Assembly (NCBI GenBank): GCA_016720905.1
Contig: JADKJT010000005.1
Coordinates: 229,862 to 293,861, forward strand
Direction of reading: 5' to 3'
DNA length: 64,000 nucleotides
DNA from: Gemmatimonadaceae bacterium
Lineage (GTDB): Bacteria; Gemmatimonadota; Gemmatimonadetes; Gemmatimonadales; Gemmatimonadaceae
Shown here one piece after another: positions 36,282 through 44,820 of this stretch; positions within the stretch are counted from its first letter, which is position 1; each line of letters starts with the position of its first letter. Made by a program: the position numbers and the translations under genes. Under the pieces are notes generated by a model. That model saw only the letters and a list, made by a program, of their open reading frames with translations, was not told the DNA's origin and searched no databases.

Positions 36282-37529
36282 TTACTCGTGGCGTATGGCG
36301 TCGATCGGACTAAGCCGCGAGGCCCGCCGCGCGGGATAGGTGCCGAACACTAGACCAATCACGGCCGACGAGCCAACCGCCACCAGCAGCGTGCTCGGCG
36401 AAATCACAAAATGCAGATTCTCCACCTTCGACCACGCGCGGATGCCCATCACTGCGCCCGCCGTGATCGTCGCGCCCAGCGCGACACCGAGTGCACACCC
36501 AAAGCAGGCAATGGTCACGGCTTCGGTGAGGAACTGCACGTTGATGTCATGCGCACGCGCGCCCAACGCTTTGCGAATGCCAATCTCGCGGGTGCGCTCG
36601 GTCACGTTGGCCAGCATGATGTTCATGATGCCAATGCCGCCCACCAGCAGCGAGATGCCGGCCAGGGTGCCGAGGAACAGCTTCATGACCCCGAACCCCT
36701 GGGTCACCTGTTCCAACTGCTGTTCCATCGCCTTGATCTCCACCTTGTCGTCCCAGTTGCGATAACGACTGGCGAGCCAGTCCTCGATGCCGTGTTGCAT
36801 GCCCGGGAGATCCTCCACCGTTCGCGCCTGCAGCATCAGTTGCGGCGCATTCCGGGAAAAGTTGGGCCCGAACACGGCGCCGGCCGCCGAGTACGGGACG
36901 CGGGCGCTGTAGCCAAACTCACCGGTAAACGCGGCAAAGATGCCGATCACTTGCCGCGGCAGTCCCCGCACGCGCACCCATTCGTCCAACAGAGACTCCG
37001 CAGGACGACCGGCGGCCAGTTCTGCGGCGAGTCGATAGGAAAGAAGAATGACGGGTGCATTGTGGGTGGCTTCGGCCACTGTAAACGGTCGACCGACCGC
37101 GAGCGCGGTTTTTCCAAACGCGTCAATGCCGGGCGTGGTGGCGGTGATGCCCACTTGACGCTGTTTGCCGGACCGAAGCCACGCGACCCGCGCACTGCCA
37201 TTGAGAAACATGGCCGCACCGCGTACCATCGGCAGCTCGCGCTGCAGCTGCTCCAGATGCGTGGGCGTGAAAATCGGCACATCCCGCACCGGTACCCACT
37301 CGCCGTCCACCAGAATGCGCGACCGAACCTGGACGGTGACGGCTTGGACATCGGTCGTGCGCGCCAATTCCCCGCGCACGAAGGACTCCATCGCGTCTCC
37401 CAGCGAGAGCACCGACACCAGCGCGCCCACGCCGACAATCACGCCGAGCGTGGAGAGGATTGTGCGGAGTGGATTGTCGCGTAGCGCGCCGACGCCCACG
37501 CTGACTGCGGCAAGGACGGCGGTGATCAT
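36282..37529 (-). CDS. MacB-type ABC transporter permease (FtsX domain)
   Basis: A 415-residue membrane protein starting MITAVLAAVSVGVGALRDNP. It has an N-terminal transmembrane helix (TILSTLGVIVGVGALVSVLS), a long periplasmic MacB-like core domain (residues about 45-265) and three C-terminal helices with the FtsX signature LLVGGIGIMNIMLANVTERTREIGIRKALGA. The family works in efflux or lipoprotein transport with an ATPase. No ATPase gene is adjacent here, so this one is an orphan subunit. The 3' end lies 58 bases from the end of the plug-only copy 3, on the other strand. Confidence 0.9.
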   Translation of the reverse strand: MITAVLAAVSVGVGALRDNPLRTILSTLGVIVGVGALVSVLSLGDAMESFVRGELARTTDVQAVTVQVRSRILVDGEWVPVRDVPIFTPTHLEQLQRELPMVRGAAMFLNGSARVAWLRSGKQRQVGITATTPGIDAFGKTALAVGRPFTVAEATHNAPVILLSYRLAAELAAGRPAESLLDEWVRVRGLPRQVIGIFAAFTGEFGYSARVPYSAAGAVFGPNFSRNAPQLMLQARTVEDLPGMQHGIEDWLASRYRNWDDKVEIKAMEQQLEQVTQGFGVMKLFLGTLAGISLLVGGIGIMNIMLANVTERTREIGIRKALGARAHDINVQFLTEAVTIACFGCALGVALGATITAGAVMGIRAWSKVENLHFVISPSTLLVAVGSSAVIGLVFGTYPARRASRLSPIDAIRHE

Positions 37530-37716
37530 GCGGGACTACCCGTCTGGAGCATGGACATCCTCTTTCGTGCGAAAAGTCGGTCGTACCTCTCCTCGAAATA
37601 CGCGGAACCGGTTGGGAAGTGCCAGGGAGTTGCCCGGAACCTTGAATCAGCACGCTGCCGAGTCTCCAAAGCGTGTTGACAAACATCGCTGAGCGTGGGA
37701 GCGGTGAGGGGCCGGA

Positions 37717-37827
37717 GGTGGGGGGTTTTGGGGCCGGGGGGGGGGTGGGGGGGGGGCCGCCGCCGGTTGGGCTTTGTTTTTTGGGGGGGGGGTTTTGTCG
37801 CCGGGGGGTTTTGGGGGTTGGGGGGGA
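37717..37827. other. G-rich low-complexity tract (110 bases)
   Basis: Almost all G runs of 3-11 bases interrupted by TTTT and CCGCC blocks. The tract falls inside the expected left arm of the palindrome at 37829-37930 and encodes nothing plausible. It could be a sequencing or assembly artefact at a strong hairpin, or a genuine G-tract. Confidence 0.7.
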
Positions 37828-37828
37828 T

Positions 37829-37930
37829 GAGCAACCGAAGCGTTGAGCGCGAGAGGGGTGAGCCGGCGAGGGTAGACCCCAGTCCTGCCCTCGCCGGCTC
37901 ACCCCTGAATGCTCAACGCTTCGGTTGCTC
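37829..37930. repeat. Long palindromic intergenic element, copy A
   Basis: Outer stem: 37829-37848 pairs perfectly with 37911-37930 (20 bp, GAGCAACCGAAGCGTTGAGC). Inner stem: 37855-37872 pairs with 37888-37905 (18 bp, with core GAGCCGGCGAGGG). A 15-base loop separates the inner arms. It lies 3' of the cytochrome gene, beyond that gene's terminator. Other copies are at 46.4 and 51.0 kb. Matching flanking arms further out (AGCGGTGAG at 37700 and its partner after 37930) are separated by the G tract. Confidence 0.9.
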
Positions 37931-37953
37931 ACCGCTCCGGCCCCTAAACACAA

Positions 37954-37977
37954 CGTGGGCACCCGAAGGTGCCCACG
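37954..37977 (-). terminator. Terminator of the multiheme cytochrome gene (UUCG tetraloop)
   Basis: A perfect 10-bp stem CGTGGGCACC/GGTGCCCACG closes on a TTCG loop when read on the minus strand, giving a C(UUCG)G tetraloop. It is followed on that strand by a T-rich TTGTGTTTAG. It sits 39 bases after the stop of the cytochrome gene. Confidence 0.75.
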
Positions 37978-38015
37978 CCTCACCAGCATTGCACATCGCG
38001 ATCCATCCGCGTGCC

Positions 38016-39278
38016 TTACGGGTGATTCTTCAGCCAGTCAATGGAATTCTGCAGCAGTTGCAATGCATACACAGGATTGTGCACGCCCATTGAAAGCTCG
38101 CTGTTGATGTAGCCGTAGTTGTATGCGGCGCCAAGCTCACCATACTTCCACGGCCGGCCAATCCGGGTCGCCCAACTGGCGTCCGTGGCCATGGTGACGG
38201 TGTTGCCGTACACCACCAACCCGGTGGTCGGGGAGACGGTGTTGGCGCTGGCCAGCGCCGTGGCAAACAGCGTTGAGGACGCGGTGGTGGGGAACAGGCG
38301 CCCGTAGAAGTCGTGCGTTTGCACGGCGGAGTACGAAACCACGCCCGAGCTGTTGGTGGACTTTCTGAACACTTTTCGGGCCGTCAGCAGTTCACCGAGT
38401 TCAATGCGCTTGGCGTCGATCTTGGCCTGTGTGGGCAGGATCCGATCAGCCTGATGGCAATTTTCGCAGAGGGGAATGTTCGGCTTCAGCGTATGGCCGC
38501 CAACTTTGTTGACCGCGTCGTACTTGTTCATGTGGCATGTGGTGCACGAGTTGTTGGAGTGCATCCACGTCCGCGTGTACGTCATGCCGGTGTACTCGTA
38601 CCCGTTGATGCCCTTGAACAGGTTCGACTGATTGCCGTCGTGGACGGAGAAGCTCTGTCCAACCTGATAGTTGACCGAGGCGTTGTCGTCCTTGGTGGCC
38701 GAGAACGGGAAGAAGGGGAGCTGCGCGAACGTCTTGATGACGCCCAGCGAGTCGGTGTAGCGCTCGGAGGTCACGCCGCGAATCTGGTGGCATCCGGTGC
38801 AGAGGTTGTTGATCTTCCCGAAATCCGTCGGGGTAAGGTTCTTGTTGTAGTTCAAAAGGACGGGCGACGTTGCGCGCAGAATCTGCGCACTGGTGTCCAC
38901 TACGAAATCAAAACCGGAATGTTTGTGGCACGTCCCGCACGTAATCCGCGTGGCATTCGGAATGTCGTTGGCCACCACCGCGGTGCCAGCGCCCGAGACT
39001 TCCAGGAACCCGTCGTTGGTGTGACAGCGCGCGCAATACTTGGTATTCCGGGAACTCGTGGTACCGGTGAAATGCTTCGACAGTTGATACTCGCTGTTTC
39101 TCGCCGCCATGTTCAGCGAGGCGTGGCATGACAAGCAGACCGAGTTGGCATCTTTTCCATTGGTGCCGTTGGTGCCATTGCTGCCGTCTTCTCCCGACGT
39201 ACCGGCAGGCCCCATGGGTCCTTCGCAGGCGGCGAGCATCGCGCATGCGAGCAGAATCGCAAATCCGTGTTTCGTCAT
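38016..39278 (-). CDS. Hexaheme c-type cytochrome lipoprotein with collagen-like N-terminus
   Basis: A 420-residue exported lipoprotein starting at ATG 39278. The lipobox is LAAC at about residues 15-18. Next comes a collagen-like GXY run (GPMGPAGTSGEDGSNGTNG, about 20-43) and six CXXCH haem-binding motifs: CLSCH, CARCH, CGTCH, CTGCH, CTTCH and CENCH. The C-terminal third (about 290-420) lacks haem sites and seems to be a separate domain. Extracellular or periplasmic electron transfer is likely; the partner is unknown. The GXY spacer may extend the haem domain from the membrane. A start 14 codons upstream is possible but would not give a clean signal. Confidence 0.88.
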   Translation of the reverse strand: MTKHGFAILLACAMLAACEGPMGPAGTSGEDGSNGTNGTNGKDANSVCLSCHASLNMAARNSEYQLSKHFTGTTSSRNTKYCARCHTNDGFLEVSGAGTAVVANDIPNATRITCGTCHKHSGFDFVVDTSAQILRATSPVLLNYNKNLTPTDFGKINNLCTGCHQIRGVTSERYTDSLGVIKTFAQLPFFPFSATKDDNASVNYQVGQSFSVHDGNQSNLFKGINGYEYTGMTYTRTWMHSNNSCTTCHMNKYDAVNKVGGHTLKPNIPLCENCHQADRILPTQAKIDAKRIELGELLTARKVFRKSTNSSGVVSYSAVQTHDFYGRLFPTTASSTLFATALASANTVSPTTGLVVYGNTVTMATDASWATRIGRPWKYGELGAAYNYGYINSELSMGVHNPVYALQLLQNSIDWLKNHP

Positions 39279-39471
39279 ATGGCAAGCCCGCTCCGGGCTG
39301 TATTCGTGAAGTACGTACAATTACGGTAAACAATCACTTGCAATAAGATTTCGGCAACGCGCGGCGAATGGAGATCAGGGATTCGCCGAATGTGTGTAAG
39401 GAAAGCGTGATTCGCCCGTCACACTGTTCGTTCCGGGATGTCTTGGTAGTGAATGCGCGTCCATCGCGCAA

Positions 39472-40230
39472 TTACGGACCGATCAGTCCCATACTCGATC
39501 CCGAGGGGTCCTTGAAATATCCGAAGGTCCCCATGCCCGGCATGCTCATCGCGTCGCCCAATCGTGCGCCGCCTGCTGCATCAATGGCTGTGAGCGTAGT
39601 CGCGACATCGTTCACATAGATGTACGCCACGGCTGGCAACGCCGGTGTGTGTGTCTGGTACACGCCGCCAATGCCGGCGCCGGGATCGAACGCGACAAAC
39701 GCCGGCATGGTGGGCAGCGTGCCCCAGCCAAACACGTCGTGGAAGAACTGCGGTGTGGCATCGCCGGCCGAGAACATCTCGAGACTGCAAATCGTGCCGG
39801 CAGGCGGCTTGGGGTTGGTGCCAAAAGGCATCGGCACGCGCGGTGATCCGATTGGCGAGACCGCGTTGGTGAGTCCGTAAATGGTGCCCGAGACATCCTT
39901 GAAGCGCGCCAATGTCCCCATCATGGGAATCTTCCAACTGGCGCGTTCCACCGTGCCGCCCGCGGCAACCGCTTGCTGGAGCATCGCATCAACATCGGTG
40001 ACGCCGATGAACGGCACCACGCCAGGGAATCCCTGTGGCATGCCGGCGCGCAACGCGATCATCGGGCCGGCCGTGGCACTCACTGCCGTCAACTCGTCGG
40101 ACATCTTCATCATCTGCCAGCCGAACAGCGACACGTAAAATGCGCTGGAGGCGGCGAGGTCGTTGGCGGAAATCACAACGAGGACAACGGGATGTTGGCC
40201 GTTGCCGGCGGGGGCTTGGGGGAGGTCCAT
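39472..40230 (-). CDS. Two-domain VOC-family protein
   Basis: A 252-residue soluble protein with two vicinal-oxygen-chelate halves. The first runs from about residue 14 (VVLVVISANDLAASSAFYVS, LFGWQMMKM, GVTDVDAMLQQAVAAGG) to 122. The second runs from about 148 (CSLEMFSAGDATPQFFHDVF, GWGTLP, VNDVATTLTAIDAAGG) to the end (GYFKDPSGSSMGLIGP). Such fusions include putative lyases and antibiotic-resistance-like proteins; the substrate is unknown. It is separated from the cytochrome by a 193-base gap with no further gene. Confidence 0.87.
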   Translation of the reverse strand: MDLPQAPAGNGQHPVVLVVISANDLAASSAFYVSLFGWQMMKMSDELTAVSATAGPMIALRAGMPQGFPGVVPFIGVTDVDAMLQQAVAAGGTVERASWKIPMMGTLARFKDVSGTIYGLTNAVSPIGSPRVPMPFGTNPKPPAGTICSLEMFSAGDATPQFFHDVFGWGTLPTMPAFVAFDPGAGIGGVYQTHTPALPAVAYIYVNDVATTLTAIDAAGGARLGDAMSMPGMGTFGYFKDPSGSSMGLIGP

Positions 40231-40275
40231 GAGGGGAGTTTACCGCCGACGCGTAGTTCGGGCCACTGTGTCTGG

Positions 40276-40400
40276 AAGACGGGAGACGGGAGACGGGAGA
40301 CGGGAGACGCTTCGAGGGCCGGCGCGTGTCTGCCGGTTGGACGTCTCCCTTCTCCGGTCTTCAGTCTCCCGTCTCCATTCCCATTCCCATTCCCATTCCG
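40276..40400. repeat. Simple tandem repeats flanking a hairpin
   Basis: 40276-40308 contains four copies of the 7-mer GGGAGAC. 40341-40376 carries its complement in loose form (GTCTCCC, TCTCCGGTCTTC, GTCTCCCGTCTCC) and 40377-40400 has four CATTCC-type hexamers. The two halves can pair. The stretch separates a minus-strand VOC gene start from the 3' end of an amidohydrolase. No spacers, so not a CRISPR array. Confidence 0.6.
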
Positions 40401-40401
40401 A

Positions 40402-41961
40402 CTATCGCACAAACACCTGCTCCCCCCCTACCACCGTGCGCACGATGGCGATGTCCTTGATGACCTCTGCCTTCACCGTATGCGGGTCATCGGACAACAT
40501 CACGAAATCGGCCAGTTTGCCCAGGGTGATCGATCCCTTGATTCCCTCTTCATGCGCCGCGTACGCACCATTCAACGTGTTCACGCGAATGGCCTCGCTC
40601 ACACTGATGCGCTGGTTCACGCCCCAGGACGTGCCGTCCCATCCGGTGCGTGTCACCATCCCCTGAATGCCCATCAGCGGCGCAAACGGCCCAGGGCTGA
40701 AGTCCGATCCCGCGGCCGCGTGGATGCCCGCATCCAGCATGGTGCGGAACGCCATGCTGCGCTTCATAAGCGCTTCGCCGTAAAACGGGAACTTGTCCGT
40801 GTTGTAGTACGCGTACGTGGTGAACATGGCCGGAATGGCATCCAGTGCCTTCATGCGCTTCACCAAATCGTCGGTAATGAGCGTGCAGTGCGTGATCTTG
40901 GGACGCGCATCGGGGCGCGGAGCCTTCTGCTGCGCGCGTTCGAAGGCGGTGAGGTACATGTCGATGGCCACGTCACCGTTGGCATGACAGTTCACCTGAA
41001 TGCCGGCGCGATGCACGCGCTCCACCCACGCGTCCAGCGTGGCCTGCGTTTCGGTCACGTTGCCTTTGTAGTCGGTGCCGGTGTACGGCACGCTCATGGC
41101 CATCGTGCGCTCGGAGAACGAGCCGTCCACCGTATGCTCCGACGTGGCACCAAAGCGAATCCAGTCATCGCCAAAGCCGCTCTTGATACCGCTGGTGATC
41201 ATCCCCTCCAGCACGGCGCCACTGGCCTCATAGCTCACACGGTGCTTGAGATCGCCGCGCGCGCGCACGTCCTGAATGGCCGCCAGGTCGCCGCCTTCGT
41301 GATGCACCGTGGTGAGACCATAGCGCGCGAACTCCTTGGAGATGTGCGCCATGCCATCACGTTCCCGCTTGTCGTTCTCGGCCGCCGAATACTGCGGACG
41401 CTTGCCGGCGGCGCTCAACATGTTCATGGCACGATCGGTGACCCGTCCTGACAGTTCGCCGTTCGCGTCCTTGTCGAATGTCCCGCCCGGTGGGTTGGGC
41501 GTGTCCTTGGTAACCTTGGCCAACTCGAAGGCCTTGCTGTTGTAGAACGCTGTGTGCCCGCCACGATGACGCACCACCACCGGATGCGCGGTGCTCACCT
41601 GGTCCAGGTCGCGCAGCGTGACCTGGCGCTTGTCCTTGAGCTTCGTGTCGTCGTGAAAGTAGCCCGATACCCAGGTGCCCGGCGGCGTTTGCTTCGCTCG
41701 CTCGCGCAACTTGTCGATGATGCTCTGGATGGTGACGAACTCCACCTCGAACGGATTGCCCACCAGCACTTCGTACAACAGGGTGGTGCCGCCCGCATGA
41801 TTGTGCGTGTCGATGAAGCCCGGCACGATGGTCATGCCCTTGGCATCGATCACCTGGGTGCGTTTGCCCACCAACGACTTCATCGCGGCCGACGTCCCGA
41901 TGGCCACGAACCGATTGTTGCTCACCGCAAACGCCTCGGCGCGCGGTGTGGCGCTGTCCAT
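40402..41961 (-). CDS. Amidohydrolase family protein (YtcJ-like, amidohydro_3)
   Basis: A 519-residue frame beginning MDSATPRAEAFAVSNNRFVA. The metal-binding motif IDTHNHAGG is near residue 55. Other family features are the SATSEHTVDGSFSERTMAMS region, HCHANGDVAIDMYLTAFERA and HAAAGSDFSPGPF. It would hydrolyse a C-N bond in an unknown substrate. An upstream ATG at 42167 encodes MYNRRSPRDSTRREFMGLTVAG, a twin-arginine-like leader that reads into LNAKVYT and the MDSATPR start after one frame change. The native protein may therefore be exported and this annotation N-terminally short. Confidence 0.85.
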   Translation of the reverse strand: MDSATPRAEAFAVSNNRFVAIGTSAAMKSLVGKRTQVIDAKGMTIVPGFIDTHNHAGGTTLLYEVLVGNPFEVEFVTIQSIIDKLRERAKQTPPGTWVSGYFHDDTKLKDKRQVTLRDLDQVSTAHPVVVRHRGGHTAFYNSKAFELAKVTKDTPNPPGGTFDKDANGELSGRVTDRAMNMLSAAGKRPQYSAAENDKRERDGMAHISKEFARYGLTTVHHEGGDLAAIQDVRARGDLKHRVSYEASGAVLEGMITSGIKSGFGDDWIRFGATSEHTVDGSFSERTMAMSVPYTGTDYKGNVTETQATLDAWVERVHRAGIQVNCHANGDVAIDMYLTAFERAQQKAPRPDARPKITHCTLITDDLVKRMKALDAIPAMFTTYAYYNTDKFPFYGEALMKRSMAFRTMLDAGIHAAAGSDFSPGPFAPLMGIQGMVTRTGWDGTSWGVNQRISVSEAIRVNTLNGAYAAHEEGIKGSITLGKLADFVMLSDDPHTVKAEVIKDIAIVRTVVGGEQVFVR

Positions 41962-43337
41962 TGTGTAGACCTTGGCGTTGAGGCGCTGTGCACCACCCCA
42001 AGGCCACCAGGTGCCGGGGTCAACAGCCAGGAGTCCCGTTCGCCGACGCGAAACGGGCCGCGGGCAGCCCGGAAGGGGGACGGACGGCGACCACTGTCCG
42101 CACCGGCAACGGTGAGCCCCATGAACTCGCGACGGGTGGAATCGCGTGGTGAGCGACGGTTGTACATCGTTGTCTCCAGGGGCGCGAAAAGGCTCCGCCC
42201 CGCGCCCCCAACGGGAACCCCCCCCTCCCCCCCCCCCCCGGGCGTTTCTTCCCCCCCCCCCCGGGGCCCCCCCCCCCCGCCGCCGTTGGGGGCGGCCCCC
42301 GGGGGGGGGGGCAGCGCTACCTCCGGAGGGGCGGCGCGGCGCCCGCCGCCCGCCCCGATCATGAACGTCACGTCACCAACACGCACCTGCACACGATTGG
42401 CACCCTCCGGCGTGCGAACGCCACCACCGGCGCGCATGGTGCGCACGGCGTCTACCACGGCGGTCAGTCGTGACGGATCTGCCGTGGCCGTGTTGTGCGC
42501 CGGCAGCAAACGGTGCAGCACGGGCACCAGTTTCGCCAGACGCGTCATGGACTGTTCGTACGCGTCCAGATCGGTGCCCGGTGAGAACAGCCAGATGGCG
42601 GAGTCGTAGTACGAATCGCCGGTCCAGAGCAGTCCGTGCGCCGGGTCCAGCAGCGCAATGGCGTCCGGCGTGTGCCCCGGTGCCGCGAGAATGACCAGCT
42701 TGCGGTTGCCGAGGTCGATCGTATCACCGTCGGCCACGCGACGCGTGATGGTAAAGGGGAGCGACCGAAACGCCGCGGTGTCAACGCCGGCCGGCGGTTT
42801 CCCGCAGAAACTCCCGGCCTCCACTTCGTCGGCAATATCGGCATGCGGTCGTCCGCGCTCCTTCTCGCGCGTGAATGGCGTGTCCATGCCCAGAATGTCG
42901 GTGAACTCATGGTTCGCGCCCACGTGATCGAAGTGCGTGTGCGAGTTGAGCACCGTTACCGGGAGTTTGGTGAGTCGCTCGATGGTGGGCCGCATGGGCA
43001 CCAGTCCGATACCGGCATCGTACAACAACGCGCGATGGGTGCCCACGATGAGATACGAAATGGCCTCCTGGAACTGCCGCGACTCCACCAGCGCATACAC
43101 ATCGGGTTCCACGCGGTACACGGTGAACCAGTCGCTGCCGGCGTCTACCAACTCGAGTGCGGCGTTGGCCGGGCGGGGCAGGGAGGCGCACCAGGATGCG
43201 GCGGCCACGGTGGCCGTTGAGGCCGTGGTATCGCTCACGCGCGGTGCGGGTTGCTGATCGCACGCCACGAGCGCTCCGCACAGCACCGGGACGAGTGCCG
43301 CGGCGGCGGCGCGATGGGAGCGGAAGGCAGTCATCAT
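41922..43337 (-). CDS. Metallo-beta-lactamase-fold hydrolase lipoprotein, C-terminus disrupted by low-complexity tract
   Basis: The reading frame starts at ATG 43337. Residues 1-26 form a lipoprotein signal (lipobox LVAC). The MBL domain spans about 70-310, with zinc ligands HTHFDHVG (133-140), a conserved LAAPGHTPDAI and TGDSYYDSAI. Homology ends at about 42365; downstream the frame runs through the C-rich tract (glycine/proline repeats) and then the upstream leader of the amidohydrolase. The true stop is probably within or just before the tract. It may hydrolyse an ester or lactone-like substrate. Confidence 0.75.
   Translation of the reverse strand: MMTAFRSHRAAAAALVPVLCGALVACDQQPAPRVSDTTASTATVAAASWCASLPRPANAALELVDAGSDWFTVYRVEPDVYALVESRQFQEAISYLIVGTHRALLYDAGIGLVPMRPTIERLTKLPVTVLNSHTHFDHVGANHEFTDILGMDTPFTREKERGRPHADIADEVEAGSFCGKPPAGVDTAAFRSLPFTITRRVADGDTIDLGNRKLVILAAPGHTPDAIALLDPAHGLLWTGDSYYDSAIWLFSPGTDLDAYEQSMTRLAKLVPVLHRLLPAHNTATADPSRLTAVVDAVRTMRAGGGVRTPEGANRVQVRVGDVTFMIGAGGGRRAAPPEVALPPPPGAAPNGGGGGGPRGGGEETPGGGGEGGVPVGGAGRSLFAPLETTMYNRRSPRDSTRREFMGLTVAGADSGRRPSPFRAARGPFRVGERDSWLLTPAPGGLGVVHSASTPRSTQWTAPHRAPRRLR
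42204..42355. other. C/G homopolymer-rich low-complexity tract
   Basis: Runs of up to 14 C's and 10 G's, with little else, between the amidohydrolase 5' region and the metallo-beta-lactamase gene. It inserts a proline/glycine-rich tail into the latter's open frame. Like the G tract at 37.7 kb it looks like an assembly artefact or an unstable tract. No gene is supported inside it. Confidence 0.75.
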
Positions 43338-43421
43338 CCCAAGCTACGCCCACGGCCACAAAGTGCCAGCGACGCCGGACCGCTCGCCGCCCGTCGGACA
43401 GGGTCTTAGACTTCAGAGACT

Positions 43422-44000
43422 ATGAGTGATCGCGCACGAATTCTGGTGGTGGCGGCCACGGCGCGCGAACTCGCGGAGCCGTACGATTGGCTCGCGCTGC
43501 AATGTGGCGTGGGGCCCGTGGACTCGGCGGCCGCGACCGCCGCAGCCATTGCGCAGCATCGCCCGGAGGCTGTTCTGCATGTCGGTATCGCCGGCGCTCG
43601 GCGGCAACGCGCCTTGGCGCCGGGTTCGCTGGTGATTGGCAGCGAGTCACGCTACTGCGACCTGATGGTACCCGAGCAATGGGCACCGCGGACAGTGGTT
43701 GCGTCGCCATGGCTGCTGGCCGCGGTGCAGCGTGCGTTCCCGAACGCACCGACGCTGGTCATTGGGACCAGCGCCAGAGTTGGCGGCACCACCGACTGTG
43801 ACGTGGAGGCCATGGAAGGCTTTGGGGTCCTGCGTGCCGCGCAACTGGCTGGCGTGCCGGCCATTGAGGTGCGCGCCATTTCCAACGACATCGAGGAAAC
43901 CGACCGGGCCCGCTGGCACTTTGACACGGCGTTTACGTCCATTCTCGTGGCAACGCGGGCGCTCGTCGAACTTACTCGTCGGAGTCTGGAGCATGCGTGA
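43422..44000 (+). CDS. mqnB: Futalosine hydrolase (phosphorylase superfamily)
   Basis: A 192-residue protein of the nucleoside phosphorylase/futalosine hydrolase fold: MSDRARILVVAATARELAEP at the start, VLHVGIAGARRQRALAPGSL in the middle, and DVEAMEGFGVLRAAQL with VRAISNDIEETDR near the end. MqnB releases hypoxanthine from futalosine to give dehypoxanthine futalosine in menaquinone synthesis. The next gene is mqnD, overlapping its stop by 8 bases, which supports this assignment over a purine or 5'-methylthioadenosine phosphorylase. Confidence 0.83.
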   Translation: MSDRARILVVAATARELAEPYDWLALQCGVGPVDSAAATAAAIAQHRPEAVLHVGIAGARRQRALAPGSLVIGSESRYCDLMVPEQWAPRTVVASPWLLAAVQRAFPNAPTLVIGTSARVGGTTDCDVEAMEGFGVLRAAQLAGVPAIEVRAISNDIEETDRARWHFDTAFTSILVATRALVELTRRSLEHA

Positions 44001-44772
44001 GCTGACGTTCGGCTATTCGCCGTGCCCGAACGACACGTTCGCCTTCCATGCACTGGCGCACGGCCTCGTGTCCGCGCCGTTTCGCATCCGGCCGGTATTG
44101 CTGGATATCGAGGAGTTGAATCGTCGCGCGCATGACGGCGAGTTCCACCTCACCAAGATGAGCGTCGGGGCGTTCGCCGGTGTGGGTGACACCTATCGGC
44201 TGCTGCGCAGCGGGGCTGCGTTGGGGCAGGGCGTAGGACCGCTGGTGGTGACACGCACGCCCATGTCGCTTGCCGAGGCCGTGCAGGGTCGCATGGCGAT
44301 TCCGGGACGCGAGACCACGGCGTATCGACTGCTGCGTTTGGCCGCGCCGGTGCCTGGCGAGGTGGTGGAGATGCGGTACGATCGCATCCTGCAGGCTGTG
44401 GCCAGCGGCGATGTGGACGCCGGGCTCATCATCCACGAAAGCCGTTTTACGTACGCCGAGCACGGGTTGTCGCGGGCCGCGGATCTGGGGGAATGGTGGG
44501 AGAACGAGACGGGGTTGCCGGTGCCACTGGCCGGGATTTGCGCGCGCGCCGATCTGGATGGCGTGCTGGTGGCGGCGGCCGAGCGGGCCATTCGCGATTC
44601 GGTGCAGTATGCGTTTGATAATCCCGATGCGAGCCGCGCGTATGTGCGTGAGCATGCGCAGGAGATGTCGGAGACGGTGTGCGCGGCGCACATTGCGCTG
44701 TACGTGAACCGGTACAGCCTTGATGTGGGTGAGGACGGGCGGCGGGCAATTGCACGGCTGGTGCGGGCCTGA
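43993..44772 (+). CDS. mqnD: 1,4-dihydroxy-6-naphthoate synthase
   Basis: A 259-residue protein starting MRELTFGYSPCPNDTFAFHA, the MqnD family signature. Other conserved blocks are LNRRAHDGEFHLTKMSVGAF, GRETTAYRLLRLA, DVDAGLIIHESRFTYAE and the C-terminal region with RYSLDVGEDGRRA. MqnD converts cyclic dehypoxanthine futalosine to 1,4-dihydroxy-6-naphthoate. The ATG at 43993 overlaps mqnB by 8 bases. The other futalosine genes (mqnA, mqnC, mqnE) are not in the window. Confidence 0.9.
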   Translation: MRELTFGYSPCPNDTFAFHALAHGLVSAPFRIRPVLLDIEELNRRAHDGEFHLTKMSVGAFAGVGDTYRLLRSGAALGQGVGPLVVTRTPMSLAEAVQGRMAIPGRETTAYRLLRLAAPVPGEVVEMRYDRILQAVASGDVDAGLIIHESRFTYAEHGLSRAADLGEWWENETGLPVPLAGICARADLDGVLVAAAERAIRDSVQYAFDNPDASRAYVREHAQEMSETVCAAHIALYVNRYSLDVGEDGRRAIARLVRA

Positions 44773-44820
44773 AACAGCTTTTTGAACCTGCGGTAAGAAG
44801 CAGTTCCCCAATAACCCCAC

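Noticed and set aside
36411..37484. 357-codon plus-strand frame opposite the MacB-type permease
   Set aside because: Antisense shadow; no hydrophobic or family pattern.
40276..40400. Possible CRISPR array
   Set aside because: The repeats are 6-7 bases, adjacent, with no spacers, and no cas genes are near.
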